64,000 nt of DNA from Roseovarius pacificus (GTDB taxonomy: Bacteria; Pseudomonadota; Alphaproteobacteria; Rhodobacterales; Rhodobacteraceae), in the NCBI RefSeq assembly GCF_900142665.1, contig NZ_FRBR01000003.1, forward strand, positions 1 through 64,000. Direction: 5' to 3'. The first letter of the stretch is position 1; each line of letters opens with the position of its first letter. Positions 35,749 through 44,667 of this stretch are shown piece by piece. The notes below the pieces were generated by a model that did no database searches, was not told where the DNA came from, and saw only the letters and a list, made by a program, of their open reading frames with translations. The translations under genes and the position numbers were made by a program.

Positions 35749-36767
35749 GCCGCTTCGAACCCGGTCAGCACCGAGGTCAGGTTTTCGCCCAGTTCGTCAC
35801 ACAAATAGCCGCCCTCCTGCACGAACAGTGTGGGCAACTCAAGCCCGGCAATCGCCGCCCCGATCCGCGCGAAACCGGGGGTGGTGACGGCGAAGCCCTG
35901 GAACGGATCGCCCTCAAAGGCATCAAGGCCAAGGGCCACCACCACGACATCGGCCCCGAAGGCCACGATCCGATCCAGCGCGACATCGAGCGATTTCAGA
36001 TAGGCCGTGTCATCGGTTCCGCGCGGCAGCGGCAGGTTGAGATTATAGCCAAGCCCACGCCCTTCGCCGCGTTCATCGGCATGACCCCAGAAGAACGGAT
36101 AGAACCGCGTTGGATCGGCATGAAGCGAGACAGTCAGCACGTCGTCCCGATCATAGAAAATGCCTTGCGTGCCGTTTCCGTGATGCACATCCACATCCAG
36201 AATGGCAGGCCGCAATCCCTTGGCGCGCAAACGCTCTGCGGCGATCCCGGAATTGTTCAGAAAACAGAACCCACCGGCCATATCGCCATAGGCATGATGT
36301 CCCGGCGGGCGCGACAGGGCATAAGCCGCGCGCTCACCAGCCGCCAGCAGATCCGCGCCGGTTATTGCCACTTGCGCCGACCAATAAGCCGCCTCCCATG
36401 TACCCTCCCCGATCGGACAGGCAGTATCGGCCTGATGAAACCCCGCCTGCCCCACAGCGGATCGCGGATAATTGTCGGTTCTGTTGGCAGGATGCACATT
36501 CGGGATCACCTCGGCCCCGGCATTGGGGATACGTTGCCAGCGTTCATAGATATTTTGCAGGAACACCAGGTATTCCGGGGAATGCAGCGCGGCGATCGGC
36601 CCCATACCCGCATCGTCACAGCCCTGCATGGTGCAGCCTGCGGCTTGCGCGCCTGCTGTCAGCTTCTCGATGCGGGCGGGTTGCTCGGGACTTGGCATAA
36701 CCTTGCCGTTGGCCATGAAGTGTTTGGGGTCATGTCGCCATTGGCGGTCGTCGAAAATCGCTTTCAT
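35745..36767 (-). CDS. Histone-deacetylase-fold hydrolase, acetylpolyamine amidohydrolase-like
   Basis: Zinc-dependent deacetylase of the arginase/HDAC fold, 340 aa. The key motifs are present: SRPPGHHAYGDMAGGFCFLNN with the catalytic His pair, ILDVDVHHGNGTQGIFYDRDDV with Asp and His zinc ligands, and ALGLDAFEGDPF with the second Asp ligand. The Tyr/His-rich EGGYLCDELGENL C-terminal motif is typical. Length and N-terminus (MKAIFDDRQWRHDPKHFMANGKVMPSPEQPARI) match bacterial acetylpolyamine amidohydrolases. Together with a polyamine-type importer it suggests that the operon takes up and deacetylates an N-acetylated amine. Confidence 0.9.
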   Translation of the reverse strand: MKAIFDDRQWRHDPKHFMANGKVMPSPEQPARIEKLTAGAQAAGCTMQGCDDAGMGPIAALHSPEYLVFLQNIYERWQRIPNAGAEVIPNVHPANRTDNYPRSAVGQAGFHQADTACPIGEGTWEAAYWSAQVAITGADLLAAGERAAYALSRPPGHHAYGDMAGGFCFLNNSGIAAERLRAKGLRPAILDVDVHHGNGTQGIFYDRDDVLTVSLHADPTRFYPFFWGHADERGEGRGLGYNLNLPLPRGTDDTAYLKSLDVALDRIVAFGADVVVVALGLDAFEGDPFQGFAVTTPGFARIGAAIAGLELPTLFVQEGGYLCDELGENLTSVLTGFEAA

Positions 36768-37252
36768 CCTGCATCCCTCATCAGTTGTCCAAGACCTTCG
36801 GCACCCAGTTTCATGACCGAAGCCCCGGTATCCGCTTTGAACCCCAATCGCTCATAAAACCGCCGCGACCGGGGCGAGGTGTGGTAGACGGCCAATGTCA
36901 GCCAATTCGCGCCCCAAAGTTGCCCCGCCCGCCGGGCGGCGGACGCCAGCAAGCGAGGCCCCAATCCCATTCCTCGGGCCTCATCCGACACCCAAAGATC
37001 GGAAACGTAAAGCCCCGGCGCACCCCGGACCGTCGAAAAAACCGGGCTGAACAAGACCGCACCGCACAATGCCGCCCCTTTGAGCGCGACAATCCCATGC
37101 GCCGATGGACAGGCCCCGCGCAACGCCGTGGTCAGGGCATCGTGGCCCGCGATATGGTCATCCCCCAAATCCGCGCTGAGACAGCGCAGGGCCTCGTCCA
37201 GAAGAGCCACATCCTCATCGCTTTGAACCGTACGAAAGCAGACCTCGGACAT
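36764..37252 (-). CDS. GNAT-family N-acetyltransferase
   Basis: Acetyl-CoA-dependent acetyltransferase of 162 aa. The acetyl-CoA-binding motif A is VSDEARGMGLGPRLLASAARRA (R/Q-x2-G-x-G/A pattern, residues about 88-110), and motif B is NWLTLAVYHTSPRSRRFYERLGFKAD. The acceptor is unknown, but it overlaps the deacetylase start by 4 bp. An acetylase next to a deacetylase is odd for a simple degradation route. It may act on a later intermediate or protect amine side chains. Confidence 0.88.
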   Translation of the reverse strand: MSEVCFRTVQSDEDVALLDEALRCLSADLGDDHIAGHDALTTALRGACPSAHGIVALKGAALCGAVLFSPVFSTVRGAPGLYVSDLWVSDEARGMGLGPRLLASAARRAGQLWGANWLTLAVYHTSPRSRRFYERLGFKADTGASVMKLGAEGLGQLMRDAG

Positions 37253-37256
37253 GGGA

Positions 37257-38183
37257 TCAGATCGCCGTCCTGTCGCGGCCTTTCAGGCCCAGCATCGCAC
37301 GCGCGTCCTCGGGCGAGGCCACCGTGCGCCCCAGATCTTCGACGATACGACGAATCCTGGCGACCTGCTGCGCGTTGCTTTCGGCCAGTTGTCCGCGTGC
37401 GATGCTCAGGCTGTCCTCCAGCCCCACACGGACATGCCCGCCCATGGCCGCCGCCATGGTCGTCAGCGGTATCTGATGACGCCCCGCAGCAAGAACCGAG
37501 AACATGTAATCGCCGCCAAACAGCTTGTCCGCGATGCGGATCATGTGCGTCAGGTTCTCCGGGTCCGGCCCCATCCCGCCCAAAACGCCAAAGACAAATT
37601 GAATGAACAGCGGCGCACGCACCAGTCCGCGGTCCACGAAGTGTTTCAGCATATAGAGATGAGACAAATCATAACACTCGAACTCGAAACGTGCGCCGCG
37701 CTCTTCGCCCAGTTCCGTGAGTATGCGGGCGATATCGCGGGGCGTGTTCTTGAACACCAGGTCGTCGGTGCCTTCCAGAAACGGCTTTTCCCAGTCGTTT
37801 TTCCAATCGCTGATACGGTCGGCCATAGGGTAGAGCGCAAAGTTCATCGAGCCCATGTTGAGCGAGGCCATTTCCGGTTCGGCCCGTTTAGGCGCGGCCA
37901 GTCGCTGATCGAGGGTCATGATCGCGCTCCCGCCCGTGGACAGGTTCAGCACCGCATCGCAGGCCTGATGAATACGCGGCAGGAAGGCCATGAAGTGTTC
38001 TTCCGCGGCCGAAGGCTGCCCGGTTTCCGGATCGCGTGCATGCAGATGCAGGATGGAGGCCCCGGCCTCGGCCGCACCAACGGCCTGTTCGGTGATTTGT
38101 TCGGCGGTGACCGGCAGATAGGGCGACATCGACGGAGTATGGATCGACCCCGTGACGGCGCAGGTGATTATAATGCCTGACAT
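37257..38183 (-). CDS. Beta-keto acid cleavage enzyme (BKACE, DUF849)
   Basis: Zinc-dependent TIM-barrel enzyme of 308 aa that reacts a beta-keto acid with acetyl-CoA to give acetoacetate and a CoA ester (type member: Kce of lysine fermentation). Family motifs: IITCAVTGSIHTPSMSPYLPVT, ILHLHARDPETGQP with zinc ligands H-x-H, and MGGHVRVGLEDSL near the C-terminus. It sits 10 bp after the class III aminotransferase, which could produce the keto acid. The exact substrate cannot be called from sequence. Confidence 0.92.
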   Translation of the reverse strand: MSGIIITCAVTGSIHTPSMSPYLPVTAEQITEQAVGAAEAGASILHLHARDPETGQPSAAEEHFMAFLPRIHQACDAVLNLSTGGSAIMTLDQRLAAPKRAEPEMASLNMGSMNFALYPMADRISDWKNDWEKPFLEGTDDLVFKNTPRDIARILTELGEERGARFEFECYDLSHLYMLKHFVDRGLVRAPLFIQFVFGVLGGMGPDPENLTHMIRIADKLFGGDYMFSVLAAGRHQIPLTTMAAAMGGHVRVGLEDSLSIARGQLAESNAQQVARIRRIVEDLGRTVASPEDARAMLGLKGRDRTAI

Positions 38184-38192
38184 GGGCTGTCC

Positions 38193-39545
38193 TTATGCGA
38201 TCTTGTCCAGTTCGGGCCGGATTTCATCCGTGAACTGTGCCAGCGACGTGTCCAGCATCTCGGTGATCTCGTCGAGATGCGTTTCAGTGACGATCATCGG
38301 CGGCGCAATGATGATATGATCACCCTCGACCCCGTTGCGTGTACGGCGCGAATAGACGATCAGCCCTTTGTCATATGCAATGTTCACGAAGCGGTCGAAC
38401 GCCTTGAGGTGTTTGGGCAAAGGGGCCTTGGTGCCCCTGTCGGCCATGAATTCGAACGCCGTAAGCAGACCCATACCGCGCACATCGCCGATAATGGGAT
38501 ACCGCTGCATCAGCCCGCGCAGGCGCTCCATCAGCTTTTTGCCCATGACAGCGGAGTTCCGTGTCAGTCCCTGCCGTTCGATTTCGTCGATCACTGCAAC
38601 GCCGGCGGCGCAAGCCAACGGATTGCCAGCATAGGTATAACCGTGCAGGAACCCACCCTGATCCAGCACCGCCTCGACCAGTCGCTCATGCGCGGCCATG
38701 GCGCCAAGCGGTACGTAACCTGCGGCAAAACCTTTGGACATGACGATGATGTCCGGCTCCAGCTTCCAGTGGTCGCACGCCAGGAACCTGCCGGTGCGCC
38801 CTGCTCCGGTCATGACTTCATCGAGGATCAGCAGAACATCATGCTTGCGGCAAATTTCCTGCACCCGCTCCATATATCCCTTGGGGGGCGGCAGCGCCCC
38901 TGTCGAAGCCCCGCCAACGGGTTCGACGATAAACGCCAGAACGCTGTCGGGCCCTTCTTCGAGAATCTTCGCTTCCAGCATATCGGCATAGTGATGGCCC
39001 GTCGCCTCATCCTCCGGGTCCAGCCCATCGAGATAGGCGCGCGGCGCGGGCACCTTGGGCATAGCCTGCATCATCGGATCGAACGGCTTGGTCAGCGGAT
39101 CATACGAGGTGATCGCCAGCGCCCCGAGAGTGCAACCATGATAGCTGGGCGCGCGGCTGATGATTTTCCAACGTTTTTCCTGCCCGATGGCCAATGCATA
39201 CTGACGCGCCAGTTTCATGGCCGATTCCACGGCTTCCGACCCGCCGGAAACGAAAAACACCCTGTTCAATCCCTCGGGACAGATCGCCGCCGTCTTGGCC
39301 GCCAGATTCTCCGAGGCTTCGGTTTCGAAATGCAGCCGGTAGCCAAAGGTGGATTTCTCCATCTGGCGGCGCATCGCCTCGAGCACGTTTTCATTCGAGT
39401 GCCCGATATTGCAAACCATCGCGCCGCTGGACCCGTCCAGATAACGCTTGCCGTCCACATCCCACATATAGACGCCACGGGCCTGATCCAGCACCGGGCG
39501 GCGTTGGCGCCCTTGATAGAACAGGTGGCTTGGTCGTTCAGTCAT
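38193..39545 (-). CDS. Class III (omega) aminotransferase, PLP-dependent
   Basis: Fold-type I aminotransferase of 450 aa that moves an amino group, often a terminal or beta one, to pyruvate or 2-oxoglutarate. The start at 39545 has GTAAGGAA upstream. Motifs: FVSGGSEAVESAMKLARQY, the PLP-binding LILDEVMTGAGRTGRFLACDHW, and the Schiff-base Lys in IVMSKGFAAGYVPLGAM. It lies 4 bp downstream of the ATPase gene and 10 bp before BKACE. A transamination that yields a 3-keto acid for BKACE is the simplest reading. Confidence 0.93.
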   Translation of the reverse strand: MTERPSHLFYQGRQRRPVLDQARGVYMWDVDGKRYLDGSSGAMVCNIGHSNENVLEAMRRQMEKSTFGYRLHFETEASENLAAKTAAICPEGLNRVFFVSGGSEAVESAMKLARQYALAIGQEKRWKIISRAPSYHGCTLGALAITSYDPLTKPFDPMMQAMPKVPAPRAYLDGLDPEDEATGHHYADMLEAKILEEGPDSVLAFIVEPVGGASTGALPPPKGYMERVQEICRKHDVLLILDEVMTGAGRTGRFLACDHWKLEPDIIVMSKGFAAGYVPLGAMAAHERLVEAVLDQGGFLHGYTYAGNPLACAAGVAVIDEIERQGLTRNSAVMGKKLMERLRGLMQRYPIIGDVRGMGLLTAFEFMADRGTKAPLPKHLKAFDRFVNIAYDKGLIVYSRRTRNGVEGDHIIIAPPMIVTETHLDEITEMLDTSLAQFTDEIRPELDKIA

Positions 39546-39549
39546 TTCC

Positions 39550-40623
39550 TTACCCCGGCAAAGCGGCACAATCCTGCGGCCGCAGATGCAGATTGACCTG
39601 ATCCCCTTCATTGAAAGGATGGCCGTCGATCATGTTGATGGCCTGCAGTTGCGTGTCCCCCGCCCGCACGAAATAGCGGACGGCCTGCCCCTGATAATCC
39701 ACCGTTTCCACCGTCGCCGGGACGGATACACCCCCTTCGGGGGCAGCGTCCTGCGACAAGTGCAGTTTTTCAGCCCGGACCACCAGTTTGGCCGGTCCCT
39801 GCCCCTCGATACGCGGCGCCTTGTCGGCAGGGATGGCAACCTGCCCGAAGATCGGCGCGTCGACCGTCACCGATCCACCGCCGATGGCGGTGCATTGACT
39901 GTCAAAGATGTTGGAGGCCCCAAGAAAATTCGCCACGAATTCACTGGCCGGAGTGTTGTAGACCTCTTCGGGCGCCCCGACCTGTTCGACCCGTCCGGCA
40001 GACATCACCACGATCTGATCGGACATCGCCAACGCTTCGGACTGGTCATGGGTCACGAAAACCGTGGTCACGCCGATACGTTCCTGAATGCGCTTGAGTT
40101 CGACACGCATGTCTTCGCGCAAGTTGGCATCGAGCGCGGAAAGAGGCTCGTCCAGCAACAGAACATCGGGTTCGATCACGATGGCACGGGCCAGTGCGAT
40201 ACGTTGCTGCTGCCCTCCCGACAATTCCTTGGGATAACGATGCGCCACATGCGGCAGTTGCACCAGTTCCAGAGCGTCCGAGACCCGTTTGGGAATTTCG
40301 GAGGCAGGTACATTACGGTATTTCAATCCGAATGCCACATTATCGGCCACCGTCTTGTGCGGGAACAAAGCATAGTTCTGAAACACCAGCCCCAGATTGC
40401 GCTTGTGAATGGGCACGTCGTTGACGCGTTTGCCGCCGATCAGGATTTCGCCCTCGGTCGGGTCCAGCAAACCGGCGATCATCCGCAGGTTCGTCGTCTT
40501 GCCGCAACCGGACGGCCCCAGAAGCGTGACAAACGCCCCTTCGGGAATTTCCAACGACGAGCGATGCACAGCGGTGAAATTGCCGAAACGCTTGACGATA
40601 TTGTTCAGGGTGACGGAACTCAT
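39550..40623 (-). CDS. ABC transporter ATP-binding protein, PotA/polyamine type
   Basis: ATPase subunit of 357 aa. Walker A GPSGCGKTTNLRMIAGLL near residues 35-52, signature LSGGQQQRIALARAI, Walker B VLLLDEPLSALDANLRED, and a C-terminal TOBE/OB domain (about 290-357) are all present, as in PotA and other MOI-type importers. The order permease, permease, binding protein, ATPase is maintained on the minus strand. A GC-rich stem-loop separates it from the binding-protein gene, as is common when the binding protein is made in excess. Confidence 0.93.
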   Translation of the reverse strand: MSSVTLNNIVKRFGNFTAVHRSSLEIPEGAFVTLLGPSGCGKTTNLRMIAGLLDPTEGEILIGGKRVNDVPIHKRNLGLVFQNYALFPHKTVADNVAFGLKYRNVPASEIPKRVSDALELVQLPHVAHRYPKELSGGQQQRIALARAIVIEPDVLLLDEPLSALDANLREDMRVELKRIQERIGVTTVFVTHDQSEALAMSDQIVVMSAGRVEQVGAPEEVYNTPASEFVANFLGASNIFDSQCTAIGGGSVTVDAPIFGQVAIPADKAPRIEGQGPAKLVVRAEKLHLSQDAAPEGGVSVPATVETVDYQGQAVRYFVRAGDTQLQAINMIDGHPFNEGDQVNLHLRPQDCAALPG

Positions 40624-40738
40624 CGGCGGTGTCCTCGCTCAGGCGTCATGGGGTCCCGCCCCGGGCATGAACCCGAGGCCTCGCGGTTCGGTCCGAGGCC
40701 CCGGCGCAAAGGCCGGGGCGGGGTTTTGATTTCAGGCA
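40624..40738 (-). other. GC-rich stem-loop region between binding-protein and ATPase genes
   Basis: The 115-bp gap contains two strong inverted repeats (minus strand): CCCCGGC-CTTTGC-GCCGGGG and GGCCTCGG-ACCGAA-CCGCGAGGCC. No T-run follows, so it is more likely an mRNA-stabilising or attenuating structure than a full terminator. Confidence 0.6.
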
Positions 40739-41893
40739 TCAATAACCCTTCTGAACGCGGCCGAAGGTCTTGGACCACTCCTGCTCGTTGCCGTTCCAGT
40801 AGGCCGGATCGGCAAAGGTCAGCCCTTCCAGCGTGCCGGTCGGATCGAACGCGGGCAGGGTCGGAATCTTGTCGCCAAGGTCCACTTTCTGCGGATCGAG
40901 GGCGGGCGGATAATTCTGCCCCTCGGCCACCGCGATCGACGTTTCTGGCGCCAGCATGAAGTTCAGCAGCTCTTCGCAGGCCTCCATCGGGCTACCCTTG
41001 ATCACGAACAGGCATTCCTGCCAGCCCATGCCGTTGGGCGGGTCGATATACCCCATGTCATGGCCCTGATCCTGCAAGGCGTAAATACGGCCCGACCAGC
41101 CTTCGGTGACATAAACTTCTTCCTCGGCCAGCAGGCTCATCAGTTCAGCGCCCGACCCCCAATATTTCAGGCTGAGATCGCGATGCGTGCGCACAGCATC
41201 CCAGGCTGCGTCGATATCTTCGATGTTGTTCGGGTCCTGACCGGTTTGCAGGGCGGCATACCACAGGCGGGTGCGCCAGTCGCTCCAACCGGCGATCTTG
41301 CCCTGGTAGGCCTCGTCGATCAGCAGCTTGGCGCCTTTTTCCCTGGCTTCGTCATCCGAGATATGCTTGCGGTTATAGGCGATCCCGGTGGTGCCATAGT
41401 CATAAGGGACGCAGGACAGCTTGCCATCGGTCACGCCGCGGAACACGTCAACCAGTTTGGGAATAACGTATTGCAGATTGGGGATGTTATCCTCGTTCAG
41501 AACGGTGGACAGGCCCAGATTGTGATAGCGTGCATAGTCGAATACGCCCGACAGGTGCGCGATATTGTATTCGCCCTCCTGGCTGGCCTTCACGCGGCTC
41601 AGGTATTCATCGCCCCCGCCGAACGTGCCGTCGACAACCTCGATCCCTGTCGCCTCGGCGTAGGGGTCGAAGGCATATTCACGAAACGCCTCGGACACGA
41701 CACCGCCCCAGCCGTCAAAGCGAACCTGCTTGACCCCCTGAGCGTGGGCAAACCTGGCAAAGGGCGTCTGCACCCCATAGGCCAGACCGGCCGCGCCGAT
41801 CAGCCCTAGGAATGAACGACGATCCAGATCGCCGTTCATATACCGTTCGCGCAGGCGCTCATAGCGGGTTGTATTGTCCATTTTTCTGGTCAT
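40739..41893 (-). CDS. Tat-exported extracellular solute-binding protein, PotD/polyamine-like
   Basis: Periplasmic receptor of 384 aa. Residues about 25-50 hold a twin-arginine signal (LDRRSFLGLIGAAGLAYG), so it is exported folded, which is unusual for PotD but common in this receptor group. The mature protein shows the type II fold pattern with VPYDYGTTGIAYN and EGWSGRIYALQDQGHDMGYIDPPNGMGWQECLFVI, as in spermidine/putrescine receptors. The ATG at 41893 has AAGGAGAAACAC upstream. Ligand is probably a polyamine-like or N-acetyl-amine compound; this is inference. Confidence 0.9.
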   Translation of the reverse strand: MTRKMDNTTRYERLRERYMNGDLDRRSFLGLIGAAGLAYGVQTPFARFAHAQGVKQVRFDGWGGVVSEAFREYAFDPYAEATGIEVVDGTFGGGDEYLSRVKASQEGEYNIAHLSGVFDYARYHNLGLSTVLNEDNIPNLQYVIPKLVDVFRGVTDGKLSCVPYDYGTTGIAYNRKHISDDEAREKGAKLLIDEAYQGKIAGWSDWRTRLWYAALQTGQDPNNIEDIDAAWDAVRTHRDLSLKYWGSGAELMSLLAEEEVYVTEGWSGRIYALQDQGHDMGYIDPPNGMGWQECLFVIKGSPMEACEELLNFMLAPETSIAVAEGQNYPPALDPQKVDLGDKIPTLPAFDPTGTLEGLTFADPAYWNGNEQEWSKTFGRVQKGY

Positions 41894-41935
41894 GTGTTTC
41901 TCCTTGTTGGAATGGTCCTGAATATCCGGGCGGTT

Positions 41936-42721
41936 CTAGTTGCCGCCCTTGGTTGAAAGTTTGCGGGCAATGGCCAGCCCCAGCAGGGGCAAGCCCACGG
42001 TCATCACGATCATCACCGTTCCCAATGCGTTGATCTCGGGGCTGATCGAGTTGCGCAGCATGGCGAAAATCTGCGTCGGCACGGTTTCCACCCCGCCCGG
42101 TTTCCAGAACAGCGTGCCGGTAATGTCGTCGAAACTGATGGTGAAGGCGAACAGCGCCCCGGCCAGAACCGCAGGCAGCATCAGCGGCAACGTCACCTGA
42201 AAGAACGTCTGTTGCGGGCTTGCGCCAAGGCTCATCGCGGCCTCTTCCACATCCCGCTTGATGCTGACCAGCCGCGCCTGCACCACCAGGATCACGAAAG
42301 GCAGCGTGAAAATCACGTGGCCAAGCAGAAGCAGCGTGAAACTCTTGTTGATCTGAAGGAAGTTCAGGAACAACAGCAGCGCCACGGCCAGCACCACCTC
42401 GGGCACGAGGATCGGCGCGATCAACAAGGTCGAGATCAGATTTGCCCCTGCCACGCGATACCGTACCAGCGCCAGACTGGCCAGAACCCCCAGGGTTGTC
42501 GAAATCAGCGCCGTCAGAAGGCCCAGAACCACCGACGTGCGAAAGGCCCGCAGGATCGCTTCGTTCTGCGCCAGTTCCACGAACCAGCGGAAGGAAAACC
42601 CTGTCATCGGAAAACTGCCGAACTGGCTGGCATTGAAGGACAACAGGACCACGACCGCCACCGGCAGGAACATGAACAGATAGACCAGTACGGTCCAGGC
42701 GCGAACGATCTGCCACCCCAT
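41936..42721 (-). CDS. ABC transporter permease, PotC-like
   Basis: Inner-membrane subunit of 261 aa from the ATG at 42721, which overlaps the stop of the first permease by one base (TGATG). It has about six hydrophobic segments and an EAA-like loop DVEEAAMSLGASPQQTFFQVTLPLMLPAVLAGALFAF. Pairs with the PotB-like permease. The binding-protein gene follows after 42 bp. Confidence 0.93.
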   Translation of the reverse strand: MGWQIVRAWTVLVYLFMFLPVAVVVLLSFNASQFGSFPMTGFSFRWFVELAQNEAILRAFRTSVVLGLLTALISTTLGVLASLALVRYRVAGANLISTLLIAPILVPEVVLAVALLLFLNFLQINKSFTLLLLGHVIFTLPFVILVVQARLVSIKRDVEEAAMSLGASPQQTFFQVTLPLMLPAVLAGALFAFTISFDDITGTLFWKPGGVETVPTQIFAMLRNSISPEINALGTVMIVMTVGLPLLGLAIARKLSTKGGN

Positions 42722-43587
42722 CAGCCCAAGCCCTTCATCAGTTGCGCCATGCCCAGATAGCGGTTGTAGATCAGCACCAGCGCCCCCAGCACCACCAGCA
42801 ACATCAGGCTGAGCGCCGAACCGAGCGGCCAGTTGAGCTGTGTGATGATTGCCTCGAACACGAGGTTGGCGAACATCGCATCGGTCGGGCCGCCCAGAAC
42901 CAGCGGCGTGATATACGTGCCCGCGCCCAGCACGAAACACAGCAGCCCACCAGCGGCCAGACCGGGCAGCGACAAGGGCAGGGTCACCTGCATAAAAGCT
43001 TGCCAGCGGGTCGCGCCCAGGGAATTGGCCGCGTCCTCCAGATTGGTGTCGATTCCGTCGAGGCTGACGAAGACGTTCAGCACCATGAAGGGCAGCAGGA
43101 AATGCACAAGCCCCAGAATGACCGTGGTTTCGTTATACAGCATCTGGATCGGTTCACTGACGATCCCCAGAGCCATCAGCGCCGAATTGAACGCTCCCGA
43201 AACACCCAGGATGTTGATCCAGCTCATCGTGCGGATGATGTAGCTGATCCAGAACGGCAGCATCAGGAGAAGCAGCAAAATCCCCTTGTTGCCCTTCGAC
43301 CGGGCGATGAAATACGCCGCCGGATACCCCATCACCGCGCAAACCACCGTGGTGATCGCGGCAATCTTGAGCGTATTCAGGAGAATGTCGCGGTAGAACG
43401 CATCGGTCAGGGCCTCTTGCCAGTTGTCCAGAAAGAACCCCACCTGATCCGCACCCGTCGCCGTGCGCAGCCAGAAAGAATAGATCATGATAAAAAGCAG
43501 CGGCACGAACAACAGCAGCGCCACGGCCGTCAGGGCCGGTGACAGCAAAATCCACGGTTGTCGCGCCTCGCGGGCTTCGACCGACAT
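42721..43587 (-). CDS. ABC transporter permease, PotB-like
   Basis: First gene of the amine operon; 288 aa with about six hydrophobic segments. The EAA-like loop is LEDAANSLGATRWQAFMQVTLPLSLPGLAAG, closely similar to that in the partner permease. The start at 43587 is preceded by AAGGGGAG. The promoter must lie in the 99-bp gap shared with the divergent LysR gene, which suggests LysR control of the whole ten-gene operon. Confidence 0.93.
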   Translation of the reverse strand: MSVEAREARQPWILLSPALTAVALLLFVPLLFIMIYSFWLRTATGADQVGFFLDNWQEALTDAFYRDILLNTLKIAAITTVVCAVMGYPAAYFIARSKGNKGILLLLLMLPFWISYIIRTMSWINILGVSGAFNSALMALGIVSEPIQMLYNETTVILGLVHFLLPFMVLNVFVSLDGIDTNLEDAANSLGATRWQAFMQVTLPLSLPGLAAGGLLCFVLGAGTYITPLVLGGPTDAMFANLVFEAIITQLNWPLGSALSLMLLVVLGALVLIYNRYLGMAQLMKGLG

Positions 43588-43686
43588 TTAACTCCCCTTG
43601 TCCTCGGCCCGTTATCACCGAGCTTGATTTGACGATGCAAAGCGGGCAATCATTAATCAAATAGATATTCAGAATTGTGACTATTG

Positions 43687-44655
43687 ATGAAATCAATGAA
43701 TCCCTCGGACAGCGCCGACCGGCTGATGCGCGAACTGGACTGGAACCTGCTGCGCAGCTTCGTCGTACTGGCGCAATCCCGCTCGGTCACCGAAGCGGCA
43801 CACAAGCTGCGTCTGACACAGCCTTCCGTATCGACGGCCCTTAAACGGTTGGAAGATCGCGTCGGGCGCCGACTGATCGACCGCAAACCGGGGCATTTCG
43901 AACTGACCGAGGCAGGGCAGGTGCTTTATCGCGAAGCCATGGACATTCAGGGGTCGATTTTGCGCCTTTCTACCCTGATGCGTGAAATGACCGACGAGGT
44001 GACAGGCCATGTGCGCATCGCCCTCGCCTCGCATGTGATCTGCCCGCTTTTCGATCAGGTGCTGGCCGAATTCCATGCCGAGCACCCCCACGCCACCCTG
44101 TCGATCGACGTGCTGTCCTCGGCCGAGGCGGTAAACAGCGTCTCGGGCCGGTTTTCGTCGTTCGCCGTCTGCCTTGTGCATCGACGGAACCCGAAACTCG
44201 AATACCTGCGCATCTACCGCGAGTTCTTCGGCCTGTTCTGTGGTCCCCCACACCCCCTGTTCGGGCGTGAGGGGCTGGTACGGGCCGATCTGGCTGGACA
44301 CTCCGCTGTCAGCTTTGAAACCGACAGGCTACAGGATGCACTGAAAGCCGTAACCCTGATGCGCGCCGAAGCCGATATGGGCGAACTGGTTGTCGGTACG
44401 TCCAGCCACCTCGAGGAAGTGCGCCGCATGATCATCGCCGGGCTCGGGATCGGCCCCTTGCCCCTGCATATTGCCAAACGCGATGTTCAGGACGGCGTCA
44501 TGTGGCAACTTCCCCCATACCAGAACGCACCGGCCATCGACGTGCATATCGTGTGGAATCCCAAGGCCAGCCTGAACCGGGCCGAGCAATCCCTGCTAAA
44601 TCGCCTGCTGGAAACAGTAGAAGCCACACCGATGGAGAACCGCACCTATAGCTGA
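43687..44655 (+). CDS. LysR-family transcriptional regulator
   Basis: DNA-binding regulator of about 322 aa, with an N-terminal HTH (residues 17-75: NLLRSFVVLAQSRSVTEAAHKLRLTQPSVSTALKRLE) and a substrate-binding domain from about 100 on. The ATG at 43687 is one choice; the ATG at 43696 is equally possible, and no strong ribosome site decides. It is divergent from the polyamine-type transport operon, the classic arrangement of a LysR activator with its target. The 99-bp gap is AT-rich with several TTGAT/ATCAA half-sites. Confidence 0.9.
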   Translation: MKSMNPSDSADRLMRELDWNLLRSFVVLAQSRSVTEAAHKLRLTQPSVSTALKRLEDRVGRRLIDRKPGHFELTEAGQVLYREAMDIQGSILRLSTLMREMTDEVTGHVRIALASHVICPLFDQVLAEFHAEHPHATLSIDVLSSAEAVNSVSGRFSSFAVCLVHRRNPKLEYLRIYREFFGLFCGPPHPLFGREGLVRADLAGHSAVSFETDRLQDALKAVTLMRAEADMGELVVGTSSHLEEVRRMIIAGLGIGPLPLHIAKRDVQDGVMWQLPPYQNAPAIDVHIVWNPKASLNRAEQSLLNRLLETVEATPMENRTYS

Positions 44656-44667
44656 AGGCAGTCCAAC

